The notes: generated by a model from the letters alone, not told the origin. A DNA stretch of 64,000 nucleotides from Vibrio sp. 10N (GCF_036245475.1 NZ_BTPM01000002.1:1-64000); one strand, 5' to 3'. Counted from the first letter of the stretch, positions 8,771 through 17,168 are shown. A program made the numbers and translations.

Positions 8771-8804
8771 TGAACATAAGTACAGCGATTGTGAACTTAA
8801 CTAC
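8771..8804. repeat. Pair of direct repeats 21 bases apart in the mviM-like promoter region
   Basis: TGAACATAAGTAC (8771-8783) and TGAACTTAACTAC (8792-8804) match at 11 of 13 positions and are spaced exactly two helical turns apart. This is typical of a regulator binding tandem sites on one face of DNA. They lie 50-80 bases upstream of the oxidoreductase start. The protein is unknown. Confidence 0.4.
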
Positions 8805-9012
8805 GACACAGGTAGAAGATTTTGTTGCGGATGTTTTTAACTGGTTGTTAAACGTAATATAGTTTTTTCTAAAATGTCTGAAACCACATCACGTATTGAC
8901 ACTCTTTTGCTGCTTCTGACTAGTACCTGATATAGGGATTTCGTAAATTACTTGGGTATGACACAAAGGAACACTGCAAAGTGGTTTGGCGTACTGCCGC
9001 TGACACCGCGTT

Positions 9013-9984
9013 ATGGAACACTGCACTATCATGAAAGATCAACTTACTATCTCTATTTCAACGATTAATGGCTCTTCTCATTGGCAGTTGAGTAAATCGA
9101 TGCGTCGCAGCCTAAAGAGCTTGGCGGGGATCGGGCTGGTGTCAGTGCTAGGAGCAGTGCTTCTTATTCAGCATTTGTATCAGGTGGTGGATTACGCGGA
9201 GCTAAAGCAGGCGGAGCTTGCCAATGAGTCACAAACGCTTGGTGATGAGCTGGCCAATTTGCAAGATCTTAAACAGACATTGCAGCAAGACTTATCCGAG
9301 CGCGAAGAGCGAATCAGTTTAGTCTCGGAGCGTCTAGCCGATTTGGAAAAAGTGTTGGGCGTAGCCGACTCGCCAGAGAATATCGACTTAGATTCAAGAC
9401 TTGATGTGGCGGCTATCCACTCTAGTGTGCGTATGACGATGCTCAACCAGATCCCAAGTGGTTCACCGGTGGGTAAAGAGCGCATTTCGTCGCAGTTTGG
9501 TAAGCGAAAGCACCCGGTGACAGGCAAGCTAAAAATGCACCGAGGTATGGACTTTGCGGTTAATACCGGTACGAAAATTTATGCGCCAGCGGATGGTGTA
9601 GTTGAAGTGACAAGACGCAGTAAAAAAGGGTCGGGTAACTTTCTTAGACTGCAACATTCGTTCGGTTTTTCCAGTTCATACTCTCACCTAAAGGGCTTTA
9701 AAGTCCGTCCGGGACAGTTCGTCCGTAAGGGAGAGTTGATCGCCATTTCTGGTAATAGTGGTCTGTCATCAGGCCCCCATTTACATTATGAAGTTCGCTT
9801 TGTTGGGCGGGCACTTGACCCTAAACCGTTTGTGGAGTGGGGTGTAAACGATTTCGAAGATATCTTTAAAAAGGAGCGAGCAATACGATGGGAATCTTTA
9901 GTAAAAACAGTGGAACAAAGAGTCGCTCAGCAGCTTCAACTCTCATCGCCAAAGGCTGTGTTATTAGCGGAAAACTCAAACTAG
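9013..9984 (+). CDS. M23-family peptidoglycan endopeptidase, membrane-anchored
   Basis: A 323-residue protein (317 if the ATG at 9031 is used) with a cytoplasmic N-terminus, one transmembrane helix at about residues 35-56, a periplasmic coiled coil (about 60-118, rich in Gln/Leu/Glu) and a C-terminal LytM/M23 domain. The zinc ligands are present: HRGMD (HxxxD) and GPHLHYEV (HxH). Such enzymes cut peptide cross-links in murein. The last 33 codons overlap the start of the bactofilin gene in another frame. Peptidase plus bactofilin pairs are known from Helicobacter and Proteus, where they shape the cell. A perfect -35 TTGACA lies at 8896 and an 11-base repeat GGAACACTGCA occurs at 8968 and 9015. 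Confidence 0.88.
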   Translation: MEHCTIMKDQLTISISTINGSSHWQLSKSMRRSLKSLAGIGLVSVLGAVLLIQHLYQVVDYAELKQAELANESQTLGDELANLQDLKQTLQQDLSEREERISLVSERLADLEKVLGVADSPENIDLDSRLDVAAIHSSVRMTMLNQIPSGSPVGKERISSQFGKRKHPVTGKLKMHRGMDFAVNTGTKIYAPADGVVEVTRRSKKGSGNFLRLQHSFGFSSSYSHLKGFKVRPGQFVRKGELIAISGNSGLSSGPHLHYEVRFVGRALDPKPFVEWGVNDFEDIFKKERAIRWESLVKTVEQRVAQQLQLSSPKAVLLAENSN

Positions 9985-10388
9985 AAAATGACATTCAAGT
10001 TGATGGTGTTGTTGATGGTCAACTGCACATCGAAGGTGTGATGGTGGTCGCTGAGTCTGGCCGCGTTAAGGGCGAGGTATATGCGAAACAACTGATCGTT
10101 AATGGCATACTGGAAGGTGATTGCCATGCAGAGCAGATCCAAATCCTGTCTAATGGTCGCGTGAAGGGCAAAGTGTGGAGCAATAATCTGAGCATTGAGC
10201 CTGGTGGTAAGTTCTTTGGTGAAACCGCTGAGTTGCAGGAGAAGGAAGTGGTGTCTCTACCAAGCCAATCTAAAAAAGAGAACAGCGCCCCTGCGATCAA
10301 CGTAGCGCCGAAAGCGGTCCCTGCTGGTGACGCAGCAAAAGCGAAAACAGTGGCAAAACAGCCAGCTAAAGCGGTGAAAACTGCGTAA
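9888..10388 (+). CDS. Bactofilin (CcmA-type polymerising cytoskeletal protein)
   Basis: A 166-residue bactofilin. The N-terminus MGIFSKNSGTKSRSAASTLI is the usual bactofilin opening. The core (about residues 18-110) is a right-handed beta-helix with the repeated glycine-spaced pattern GQLHIEGVMVVAESGRVKGE. The Ala/Lys/Pro-rich tail of about 55 residues is unstructured. Bactofilins self-assemble into filaments that place cell-wall enzymes. It overlaps the M23 peptidase by 97 bases; the start is fixed by the conserved N-terminus and by GGAG at 9876. The overlap implies translational coupling of filament and enzyme. A hairpin follows. Confidence 0.9.
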   Translation: MGIFSKNSGTKSRSAASTLIAKGCVISGKLKLENDIQVDGVVDGQLHIEGVMVVAESGRVKGEVYAKQLIVNGILEGDCHAEQIQILSNGRVKGKVWSNNLSIEPGGKFFGETAELQEKEVVSLPSQSKKENSAPAINVAPKAVPAGDAAKAKTVAKQPAKAVKTA

Positions 10389-10406
10389 ATTACCGATATT
10401 CGTGTC

Positions 10407-10431
10407 GCGCCTTAATGTTCTATTAGGGCGC
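10407..10431 (+). terminator. Probable terminator after bactofilin
   Basis: Stem GCGCCTTAAT / ATTAGGGCGC with one G-T pair and loop GTTCT, followed by a C/T-rich run rather than a clean T tract. It starts 19 bases after the bactofilin stop, in a 325-base gap (10389-10713) that also holds the napG promoter. Confidence 0.5.
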
Positions 10432-10594
10432 CCTTCTCTTCTACCTTGTCCCCGTATCTGCTTTGACTAATACGCTATACTCAAGTGAGATAAGATGTCA
10501 GAGCTGACTGACTTTTGTGACGCTGTTATTTGTGATGCGTAAAGCCATGAGTCAGCCTAAAGTGCCGTATTGTGATCCAAGTAACCACGTTAAT

Positions 10595-10608
10595 TTGACC
10601 GAAATCAA
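10595..10608 (+). promoter_or_regulatory. FNR box upstream of napGH
   Basis: TTGAC-cgaa-ATCAA matches the FNR consensus TTGAT-N4-ATCAA at 9 of 10 positions. Its centre is 112 bases before the napG start. A transcript starting near 10643 would put it at the class II position, with an ACTATT -10 candidate at 10634. Anaerobic activation is expected for periplasmic nitrate reduction genes. Binding is inferred. Confidence 0.6.
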
Positions 10609-10713
10609 GCGAGCCTAGGTATACCTACTAAGCACTATTTCAAATGACACATTTCCCATTACTTTTATGGGAGAGCCTTATGCCGTTAATCCACTATTAG
10701 TAAGGCGGAGCAT

Positions 10714-11481
10714 ATGTCACGAGAGAAAACTTCACAGAGTCGACGCCGATTTCTTCGCGATGCGGCGCGCACGGCAATGGGAGTCGGGGCGGCAGCAACC
10801 GTCTTAGGACTCCAATCCAAACAAGGGCAGGCCAAAACCAGTGGCGGGGTGCCTATACGCCCCCCTGGCGCGTTGGAAGGCAATCACTTTGAGCAAGCTT
10901 GCTTGCGCTGCGGGTTATGTGTTCAAGCATGCCCATACGATACGCTAAAACTTGCCACGCTGCTCTCTCCTGTTGCATCGGGTACGCCCTATTTTACCGC
11001 CCGTGATATTCCATGTGAGATGTGTGAAGACATTCCTTGTGTGGTTGCCTGTCCAAGCGGGGCCCTGGACCACGCGCTGACCAACATTGATGACTCACGG
11101 ATGGGTTTAGCGGTGCTGATTGACCATGAAGAGTGTCTCAATTGGCAGGGGCTTCGCTGTGATGTTTGCTATCGGGTTTGTCCACTGATCGATAAGGCCA
11201 TTACTCTGGAGCCGATTCGTAATCAACGTACTGGTTATCACGCGATGTTCATTCCTACGGTACATTCAGACGCGTGTACGGGATGTGGCAAATGTGAGCA
11301 AGCTTGTGTCACTGAAGTGCCAGTGATCAAGGTGGTACCGATTGAACTCGCGAAGGGGTATATGGGCGACCATTATCAGCTTGGTTGGGAGGAAAAGGTG
11401 GAGCTTCGAGACGGTACCTTTCCAGAAACCCCAGACATTGCCCCGACCGAGCACATCCGCATCAATGATGGGAGAAAATAA
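10714..11481 (+). CDS. napG: Ferredoxin-type protein NapG
   Basis: A 255-residue protein with a twin-arginine signal (SRRRFLRD) and four cysteine clusters: [35 protein letters not shown] and [12 protein letters not shown]. This is the NapG pattern of four [4Fe-4S] centres. In E. coli NapG works with NapH as a periplasmic quinol dehydrogenase that passes electrons, via NapC, to NapAB. Length and motifs are normal. The start has a GGCGGAG ribosome site. Its stop overlaps the napH start by one base (TAATG). No napF, napD, napA, napB or napC is in the window, so this pair is separated from the usual operon or serves another acceptor. Confidence 0.9.
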   Translation: MSREKTSQSRRRFLRDAARTAMGVGAAATVLGLQSKQGQAKTSGGVPIRPPGALEGNHFEQACLRCGLCVQACPYDTLKLATLLSPVASGTPYFTARDIPCEMCEDIPCVVACPSGALDHALTNIDDSRMGLAVLIDHEECLNWQGLRCDVCYRVCPLIDKAITLEPIRNQRTGYHAMFIPTVHSDACTGCGKCEQACVTEVPVIKVVPIELAKGYMGDHYQLGWEEKVELRDGTFPETPDIAPTEHIRINDGRK

Positions 11482-12326
11482 TGGCTAAGAATCTCGCTAA
11501 AGATGCTGGCAATGACGCCATTCGTGAACTTGGCTGGTGGAGGGCGCATCGGTTTTTAATTGTGCGTCGATTGTGCCAGATCGCGATTATCGGTCTATTT
11601 ATGATGGGACCAACATGGGGAATTTTGCAGGGCAATTTGTCGTCAAGCATGCTGTTAGGCACAATCCCACTTAGTGATCCTTTACTGGTATTACAAACCT
11701 TGGCAACCGGGCATTGGCCAGAGATGAATGCATTAATTGGCGTGATGCTCGTTGTGCTTTTTTACGCCTTACTCGCCCCCAGAGCGTTTTGTGCTTGGGT
11801 CTGTCCACTCAACATTGTGACTGACATGGCGGCCTGGCTGCGTCGTAAACTCAATCTGAAAACCAGCTATAAATGGTCACCGACGATACGTTACTGGTTG
11901 ATACCTGTGATTTTAGTCGGTAGTGCAGTCTCGGGCTCATTACTTTGGGCTTGGGTGGATCCGGTCGCGACACTGCATCGCGGTTTGGTGTTTGGTATGG
12001 GCGCAGGATGGATCCTCATCGCTTTGGTATTTCTACTCGATCTGGTACTTGTCGAGCATGGTTGGTGTGGCCATCTATGTCCGCTTGGAGCGACCTATGG
12101 GGTGATTGGACGTAAAAGCCCGATCCGCGTAAAAGCGACCCGCCGTGAGGCTTGTACTAAGTGCATGGATTGTTATCACGTCTGCCCTGAACCGGATGTA
12201 TTGAGACAACCGCTAAAGGCGGGAGACAAACGGGTGATGAGTCAAGATTGCATTAGTTGTGGGCGCTGCATTGATGTTTGCGTACCTAAAGTGCTTGAGT
12301 TCAAAGTTCGGCCTGACGCTGATTGA
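11481..12326 (+). CDS. napH: Quinol dehydrogenase membrane component NapH
   Basis: A 281-residue inner-membrane protein with four transmembrane helices and two CxxxCP motifs facing the cytoplasm (CAWVCPLN and CGHLCPLGA). The cytoplasmic C-terminal ferredoxin domain carries two cysteine clusters (CTKCMDCYHVCP and CISCGRCIDVCVP). This is the NapH arrangement; NapH oxidises ubiquinol and hands electrons to NapG. The gene is coupled to napG by a one-base overlap and ends at a strong terminator, so the two form a complete two-gene transcript. Confidence 0.9.
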   Translation: MAKNLAKDAGNDAIRELGWWRAHRFLIVRRLCQIAIIGLFMMGPTWGILQGNLSSSMLLGTIPLSDPLLVLQTLATGHWPEMNALIGVMLVVLFYALLAPRAFCAWVCPLNIVTDMAAWLRRKLNLKTSYKWSPTIRYWLIPVILVGSAVSGSLLWAWVDPVATLHRGLVFGMGAGWILIALVFLLDLVLVEHGWCGHLCPLGATYGVIGRKSPIRVKATRREACTKCMDCYHVCPEPDVLRQPLKAGDKRVMSQDCISCGRCIDVCVPKVLEFKVRPDAD

Positions 12327-12333
12327 AAATAGC

Positions 12334-12364
12334 AATGCCAGCCTTTCAAGGCTGGCATTTTCTA
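12334..12364 (+). terminator. Terminator of napGH
   Basis: Ten-base stem AATGCCAGCC / GGCTGGCATT with loop TTTCAA and trailing T's, 7 bases after the napH stop. Confidence 0.85.
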
Positions 12365-12400
12365 TGAGGTATTTTTCAGTTAACTCGTTTTCGGTGTGAA

Positions 12401-13954
12401 CTAGTAACGAGCTTCAAGCGTTACGCCGCTAAAGCTGGTGTAGCCGTTAAGCATAATATGATAGCGACCACTTTTCGTACTGCTCACGGTACAGGTCTCT
12501 TGGTTACCGTAGCGATATGGACGACACTCCCAGTTGTTGAGTGTTGGAGCTGAGCCATAACGCAAGTACAGATCGGCATCACCAGACCCACCAGAAATGG
12601 TGACGCTTAAACGCTGACCCGCTGTGACATCAATGTAATACTGCTTTTGCTCGCCGCGTCCACCGGAAATGTTACTTACCGGCGTGGCGTTCTTTAGCTC
12701 ACCATCTGGGGTTTGACCGCCACAATCATTACCACAGCCGCTGTCTGTTAAACTGTAAACGAGTTTGTTCACCGTACCTTTGGTGTCGCGGACTTTATTG
12801 ACGCTAGCACGTTCACTGATTTTCGCAGACACCTGTGCAGGAGTGAGCGTTCGGTTTTCTTGTAGGTACAACGCAGCGACACCAGCGACATGTGGTGTGG
12901 CCATGGAAGTGCCACTAATGGTTTTATAACTGCCGTCATACCACGCGGATTTAATGCTCGAACCTGGCGCAAATACATCGACACAGCTGCCCCAATTCGA
13001 GAAGCTTGAGCGAGCGTCACTGCTGGTGGTTGAGCCAACGGTTACGCCGCTGGGTTCACGAGCAGGAGAGGAGTTACAGGCATTGGCATTATCGTTCCCC
13101 GCCGCTAGCATAAAGCTGACGCCAGATTGAACTGCGTTAGCAACTGCGCGATCAAGTGCGGTGGACACTCCTCCTCCTAAACTCATGTTGGCAACCGATG
13201 GCCCTGATGCGTTTGCTGCTACCCAATCAACACCACTGATAACGCCTGATGTTGTGCCTGAACCGGTACAACTTAGTACACGTACCCCAACGATATTGAC
13301 GTTTTTCGCCACACCATATTGCGCACCCCCTATGGTTCCTGCGACGTGGGTACCATGGCCATTACAGTCTGTTGCGTCACTATCATTGTCGACAAAATCG
13401 TAACCAGAACGTGAACGACCGCCAAACTCTGGGTGAGTATTGGTCACCCCAGTATCGATAACATATGCCGTTACGCCAGTGCCATCATAGTTGTAGCTGT
13501 AGTTGCTGTTTAGCGGGAGATCGCGTTGATCGATTCGATCGAGACCCCAGATAGCATTGGATTGACTGGCGTTGCTGGAAACGACGGGATCCAATGTAAT
13601 GACTTGATCTTGCTCAATAAACTCTACTTGCTGATCACTGCGTAGTTCGTTTAATTGCTCACTTGTTAGGGTGGCAACAAAGCCGCTCAACGAGCGATCA
13701 AACACTTTCTCAATTTCAAACGAATGTTGAGTAGCAAGGCCTGACACAGTCTGTTCGGTGAACTGCTGCAATGCCATAGGATCATTGCTAAGTGTCATTG
13801 GCTGCTTTAATACAACAATATACTGGTTGCTAAGCGCTGTGTCTGAAGAGGCAGTGACCAGAGGTGCTAAAACTTGGTCTTGTTCGGCAAGTGCGTAGTT
13901 TGAGGTTATCGCAAAAGCTGAGGCGATAGAGAAAGTTAAAAATGTCTTCAACAT
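12401..13954 (-). CDS. Secreted subtilisin-like serine protease (S8) with PPC domain
   Basis: A secreted protease of 517 residues from the ATG at 13954, which has a GGAA ribosome site; an ATG at 13966 would add four residues. Order: signal peptide ending ALA, an I9-type inhibitor propeptide (about 45-125), an S8 catalytic domain (about 135-405) and a C-terminal pre-peptidase (PPC) domain (about 425-517). Catalytic residues are seen as the Asp in VIDTGVTNTHPE, the His in NGHGTHVAG and the Ser in GTSMATPHVAG; the oxyanion Asn is in AAGNDN. The family includes the alkaline serine exoprotease A of Vibrio and aqualysin. The PPC domain is normally cleaved after export. It is a stand-alone gene. Confidence 0.92.
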   Translation of the reverse strand: MLKTFLTFSIASAFAITSNYALAEQDQVLAPLVTASSDTALSNQYIVVLKQPMTLSNDPMALQQFTEQTVSGLATQHSFEIEKVFDRSLSGFVATLTSEQLNELRSDQQVEFIEQDQVITLDPVVSSNASQSNAIWGLDRIDQRDLPLNSNYSYNYDGTGVTAYVIDTGVTNTHPEFGGRSRSGYDFVDNDSDATDCNGHGTHVAGTIGGAQYGVAKNVNIVGVRVLSCTGSGTTSGVISGVDWVAANASGPSVANMSLGGGVSTALDRAVANAVQSGVSFMLAAGNDNANACNSSPAREPSGVTVGSTTSSDARSSFSNWGSCVDVFAPGSSIKSAWYDGSYKTISGTSMATPHVAGVAALYLQENRTLTPAQVSAKISERASVNKVRDTKGTVNKLVYSLTDSGCGNDCGGQTPDGELKNATPVSNISGGRGEQKQYYIDVTAGQRLSVTISGGSGDADLYLRYGSAPTLNNWECRPYRYGNQETCTVSSTKSGRYHIMLNGYTSFSGVTLEARY

Positions 13955-13966
13955 ATTGTGTTCCAT

Positions 13967-14289
13967 TCAAAAGTTATCGAATTACTGAATTAGGTCAGCA
14001 TTATTCTTGCTGACAGGGCGAGTGCATCGAATGAAGCTGTGCATCTCGCGTACGAAATTCAAGCTAGTCAAAACTGTTGAGGAACGCGCAGATAAAATAT
14101 GCAACAAGGCACATTTCAGTCATTTTATGTTTATGACTGAGATAGCCATCAAAAAAAGTAGCTTTTATTCGTGGTGATGGAATTTATGTGCTACTGGGTT
14201 TTTATTGACTAAGTTGTTGTTTAAAAACAATATTTATTGATATTTTAAACTGCTATTCTTGCGGTTTTATTGAATGAATAGGCAGTAGG
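13967..14289. other. A/T-rich intergenic promoter region of the protease
   Basis: A gap of about 320 bases with no coding frame of interest. It carries the protease promoter (leftward) and several poly-A/T stretches, but I could not fix a convincing -35/-10 pair or a known operator. Confidence 0.5.
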
Positions 14290-14314
14290 CGGGTCTGTGA
14301 TAATCACAGACCCG
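14290..14314 (-). terminator. Palindromic hairpin after the lipoprotein gene
   Basis: CGGGTCTGTGAT / ATCACAGACCCG with a single-base centre, a 12-base perfect stem, 16 bases after the stop of the leftward lipoprotein gene. No clear T tract follows in the leftward direction, so termination is plausible rather than certain. Confidence 0.5.
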
Positions 14315-14330
14315 TACATGGCAACACACT

Positions 14331-15092
14331 TTAATAGATAAGGTGAAGAGAACATTTTTCATCACCTGACACGACCACTAACCATTGTCCATCTTGCCAG
14401 TGAATTACCTCCTCTCTATAGAGGTGAGTATACTTAGAGAGAAGATTCTCGCAGCGGATCGTATTGGACTCGCTCTGTTTTACTTCGATGGAAAAGTCGT
14501 CAATATCCATCGGTAGATTAATTTGTGTTGGTGCGTCGAGTAACAAGGTTTGCTGTGATAAATCGTTATTCGTTACCTTAAGCTGTGCCATGCTGTGTTG
14601 AGGCAAGGTTGTATCAACAATAAACAGCGGAACACTATCGTCAACGGGGGTGATCTCGGGCTTAGTCATAGCGTAGAGTGAATACTGACCAGTAGTGACA
14701 TCGCCGATGGCAAATACCCAGTAAAAAGCATCATTAGCGATGTTTATTTGGGTGCTTGTGCGTTTAACTTGCAGATTTCTATCTAATAAGTCGATGGCAA
14801 GTGGGTAGTGCAAGTCCGTCGGTTCGTTAAAATGAACGGTGGTCAGCTGGCTTGAATGACTCAGAGCATGATTTTTCAGCAAGTGGTATTCATGCTGAGA
14901 GTGAGTCTGAGCAATAACATCATGAATTGCGAATCCGGAGTGATTCTGAATGAGATCGAAGGTACGAATTTTCATGGATGAGGTTGTCATGATCTCAGGG
15001 TCATTAATTTGAGGTGTCGAACTGCCGCAGCCATAAAGCGAAACCATAGCCAAGATAAATAATGAGTGTGGAATACAGTTTAATAATTTCAT
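14331..15092 (-). CDS. Hypothetical lipoprotein, last gene of a Crp-like regulator operon
   Basis: A 253-residue protein with a lipobox (MVSLYGC) after a short hydrophobic signal. The mature part looks like two beta-rich domains with few charged clusters, and has two late cysteines that may pair (RCEN and EKCSL). I do not recognise a family. A GAGAG ribosome site precedes the ATG. It starts 13 bases after the stop of the 122-residue gene and is very likely co-transcribed with it, and probably with the Crp-like regulator. A cell-envelope or surface role is the most that can be said. Confidence 0.6.
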   Translation of the reverse strand: MKLLNCIPHSLFILAMVSLYGCGSSTPQINDPEIMTTSSMKIRTFDLIQNHSGFAIHDVIAQTHSQHEYHLLKNHALSHSSQLTTVHFNEPTDLHYPLAIDLLDRNLQVKRTSTQINIANDAFYWVFAIGDVTTGQYSLYAMTKPEITPVDDSVPLFIVDTTLPQHSMAQLKVTNNDLSQQTLLLDAPTQINLPMDIDDFSIEVKQSESNTIRCENLLSKYTHLYREEVIHWQDGQWLVVVSGDEKCSLHLIY

Positions 15093-15105
15093 AGTAAACT
15101 CTCGA

Positions 15106-15474
15106 TTAATTGTGGTAGCTATGACGGCTAGATATTAAATCTAAGCTTTCAATATATAATTCCATTTTCGGACAGCGGAATAGACAGTCGATATCTAGCC
15201 ATTTAGGCTCCCTACTATCCACCTTGATAACGTAGTGCTTTTCCATGAACAGCAGGGCTGCTTCTAATATCAAATCCCAGCGTGTATCTTTGCGATTAAT
15301 TCGCTGTTCTGATTTTGGATAGTACATCCACTTAGTTGTGCTTATTTGTGGGCAAATGTAGACATTGCCACTGTTATCTACGACGACTTCCCCCTCTAGG
15401 CCATTGACCCGGAGCGTTTTGTTTACATCGTCTTTTGTATCGGTATTAACTGCTATAGCGTAGATAAATGGCAT
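15106..15474 (-). CDS. Hypothetical protein of the Crp-like regulator operon
   Basis: About 122 residues from the ATG at 15474, chosen because it has an AAGG ribosome site; the frame extends to a TTG at 15537, but that lies inside a CGGCC-aaaa-GGCCG hairpin and has no ribosome site. No signal peptide or transmembrane helix is obvious. The middle has a beta-hairpin-like stretch (LEGEVVVDNSGNVYI) and the end has a cysteine pair (DCLFRCPK). I do not recognise the family. Tight spacing to the downstream lipoprotein gene suggests joint function. Confidence 0.5.
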   Translation of the reverse strand: MPFIYAIAVNTDTKDDVNKTLRVNGLEGEVVVDNSGNVYICPQISTTKWMYYPKSEQRINRKDTRWDLILEAALLFMEKHYVIKVDSREPKWLDIDCLFRCPKMELYIESLDLISSRHSYHN

Positions 15475-15530
15475 AGTAACCTTCAGATAAAGTGAGTCCT
15501 CAGGAGACCCTGATTGCTTGGTGGTAAATC

Positions 15531-15544
15531 CGGCCAAAAGGCCG
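15531..15544. repeat. Short hairpin between the Crp-like gene and the next gene
   Basis: CGGCC-AAAA-GGCCG, perfect 5-base arms. It lies 14 bases beyond the Crp-like stop in the direction of transcription and could attenuate read-through into the next two genes. There is no T tract. Confidence 0.35.
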
Positions 15545-15557
15545 ATGGTGTTAGGTA

Positions 15558-16262
15558 TTAAATAATATTTCGTGGGTCTCGAATGCTGAGATCCATATCG
15601 TCTAAATAACGAGCTAGCTTTTCAGTCGAGTTAATAGTAATTTTCGCGCGGTGCAGTGAAACCATTTGGTTTCTTTCTAGTTCTTTCATTACTTCATTAA
15701 CTCTTTGTCTCGCAATACCCGTCATATCGCTTAGTTGTTGTTGGGAAATCGCTATTTCCACAGGCATGTTTCTACTACTAATATGAGCTAAGATCTCAAT
15801 TAATTGATAGACGATCCGCTCCGTAATATTGGCGTTGTTGATTATTTGGCTTTGTAGCCATTTTTCTCGAGATTCAAATGTGAGTGAGTAGAACCATTTG
15901 AAGATCTCATTGTTCTTATGAGTAATTGGCGTCAGTTTCTGATTGCTAAAATGAACGATGCTGCAAGGTTCTATCTCAATCATGATAAATGATGACAAGG
16001 AGTGGGCATCATCAATATAGTTGCCAAACCAACCTCCTTCACCCACCAGTAAACAGTTGGCTGTTTTCAAGTTTGGCGTTTGGATACAAATCGCCAATGT
16101 TCCTTTTTCAACAAAGTTAACGCCTTTATTAATCAAGCTTGCTCCTGCAATAGCCTGATTAGACAGCGTTGTGCGTTTGGCGATGGACTCGAGTTCACTC
16201 AATAGTTCGCTTGATAAAGACGCCGTCCATCGTATTTGTTTACTGCTTACTGTCTTTGTCAT
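15558..16262 (-). CDS. Crp/Fnr-family transcriptional regulator
   Basis: About 234 residues from the ATG at 16262, which has an AGGGG ribosome site; the frame opens at a TTG at 16289. An N-terminal cyclic-nucleotide-binding-like barrel (about residues 25-130, with SLINKGVNFVEKGTLAICIQ) is followed by a long helix and a Crp-type winged helix (ISQQQLSDMTGIARQRVNEV). There is no FNR-type cysteine set. The barrel lacks an obvious cAMP phosphate-binding RS/GE motif, so its ligand may differ from cAMP. It heads a probable three-gene leftward unit with two uncharacterised proteins, one a lipoprotein. Confidence 0.8.
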   Translation of the reverse strand: MTKTVSSKQIRWTASLSSELLSELESIAKRTTLSNQAIAGASLINKGVNFVEKGTLAICIQTPNLKTANCLLVGEGGWFGNYIDDAHSLSSFIMIEIEPCSIVHFSNQKLTPITHKNNEIFKWFYSLTFESREKWLQSQIINNANITERIVYQLIEILAHISSRNMPVEIAISQQQLSDMTGIARQRVNEVMKELERNQMVSLHRAKITINSTEKLARYLDDMDLSIRDPRNII

Positions 16263-16437
16263 CGCTGCCCCTTTTTGATGTTGTCTCAAAAATTATAGAG
16301 GCTAATAGCAGGTGTTTCTTGTTGATGTGGGAGAGTGTAAGGGATGGGACGAGGGAAGAGTATCCGCTAGCGGACACTTCTAGCAAACCCTTGTTAAGAA
16401 CTTGCTAGTGTGTCGGATAGCTAGAGTTGGGGGAGGC

Positions 16438-17040
16438 TTAGTGAGCGATATCTAGAACGTTGTCTTTCACACCATTAATTCGGAACCAACCGGCGATACT
16501 AAAGCGCTCGCGTTGAGTCGGCAGAACTTCGTGCGGGAACATTTCTGAGAAGAACACAAACAAACGGCCAGATTTCGGCTTGATGCGAGTGATTTCATTG
16601 TCATCAAGATCGTAAACCACCAAGTCGCCACCGTCTTCGTCTGTCCACTCGTCATTCATATAAAACACGGTCGTCAGACGACGGTTCTCATTGCCGCGGA
16701 AGCAGTCGAGATGTTTTTGGTAGAAGTCGCCTTTCTCATATTTGGCGAAATGTGCTTCATACTCAAATAGCCCCAAGAAAAAGTTTTGGTTAGCGGTTTG
16801 GCGAATGATTTCCATCTTGCTAAGAAATTGCCCTACCGGATCACCAAGATCGGGTGATAGCCAACAGATCTTGTCACTGCGAATGGCACTTTCACGCATC
16901 ACATCATCATTACGACCAATACGCGCTTTGTTCCACTCTTCAGGTAAGCACTCTTTGAGAGCTGAAACTTGCTTGGCAGAGAGAAAGTCATCCCAAACGT
17001 AATAGCCATGTTGGGTCAGATTGTCGATCATTGTTTGCAT
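16438..17040 (-). CDS. 2OG-Fe(II) oxygenase, prolyl-4-hydroxylase-like
   Basis: A 200-residue double-stranded beta-helix dioxygenase. The iron triad is visible as His110 and Asp112 (QKHLDCF) and His170 (MFPHEVLP), with the 2-oxoglutarate arginine at 179 (ERFSIAGWFR). The sequence style is that of the EGLN/PHD group; the Pseudomonas enzyme PPHD of this group hydroxylates a proline in elongation factor Tu. That target is a family-based guess here. The protein has no signal peptide and should be cytosolic. It is a single gene without a strong ribosome site and lies between regulators and a sugar kinase with no obvious link. Confidence 0.82.
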   Translation of the reverse strand: MQTMIDNLTQHGYYVWDDFLSAKQVSALKECLPEEWNKARIGRNDDVMRESAIRSDKICWLSPDLGDPVGQFLSKMEIIRQTANQNFFLGLFEYEAHFAKYEKGDFYQKHLDCFRGNENRRLTTVFYMNDEWTDEDGGDLVVYDLDDNEITRIKPKSGRLFVFFSEMFPHEVLPTQRERFSIAGWFRINGVKDNVLDIAH

Positions 17041-17168
17041 GATGCACCATCGTTGTTAGAAACAGGGAGGGCGCTTTATAAAGAAATAGACAGCATGCTT
17101 CAATTTAGGTTGTTAATCGTGACGATAACGCTTGATGAAAAAGGCGAGGGCATAAAAGGGTAGAGGTC

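Noticed and set aside
10463..10484. Second FNR-like site before napG (TTGAC...TCAAG)
   Set aside because: The half-sites are about 12 bases apart instead of 4, so it does not fit an FNR dimer; only the site at 10595 was kept.
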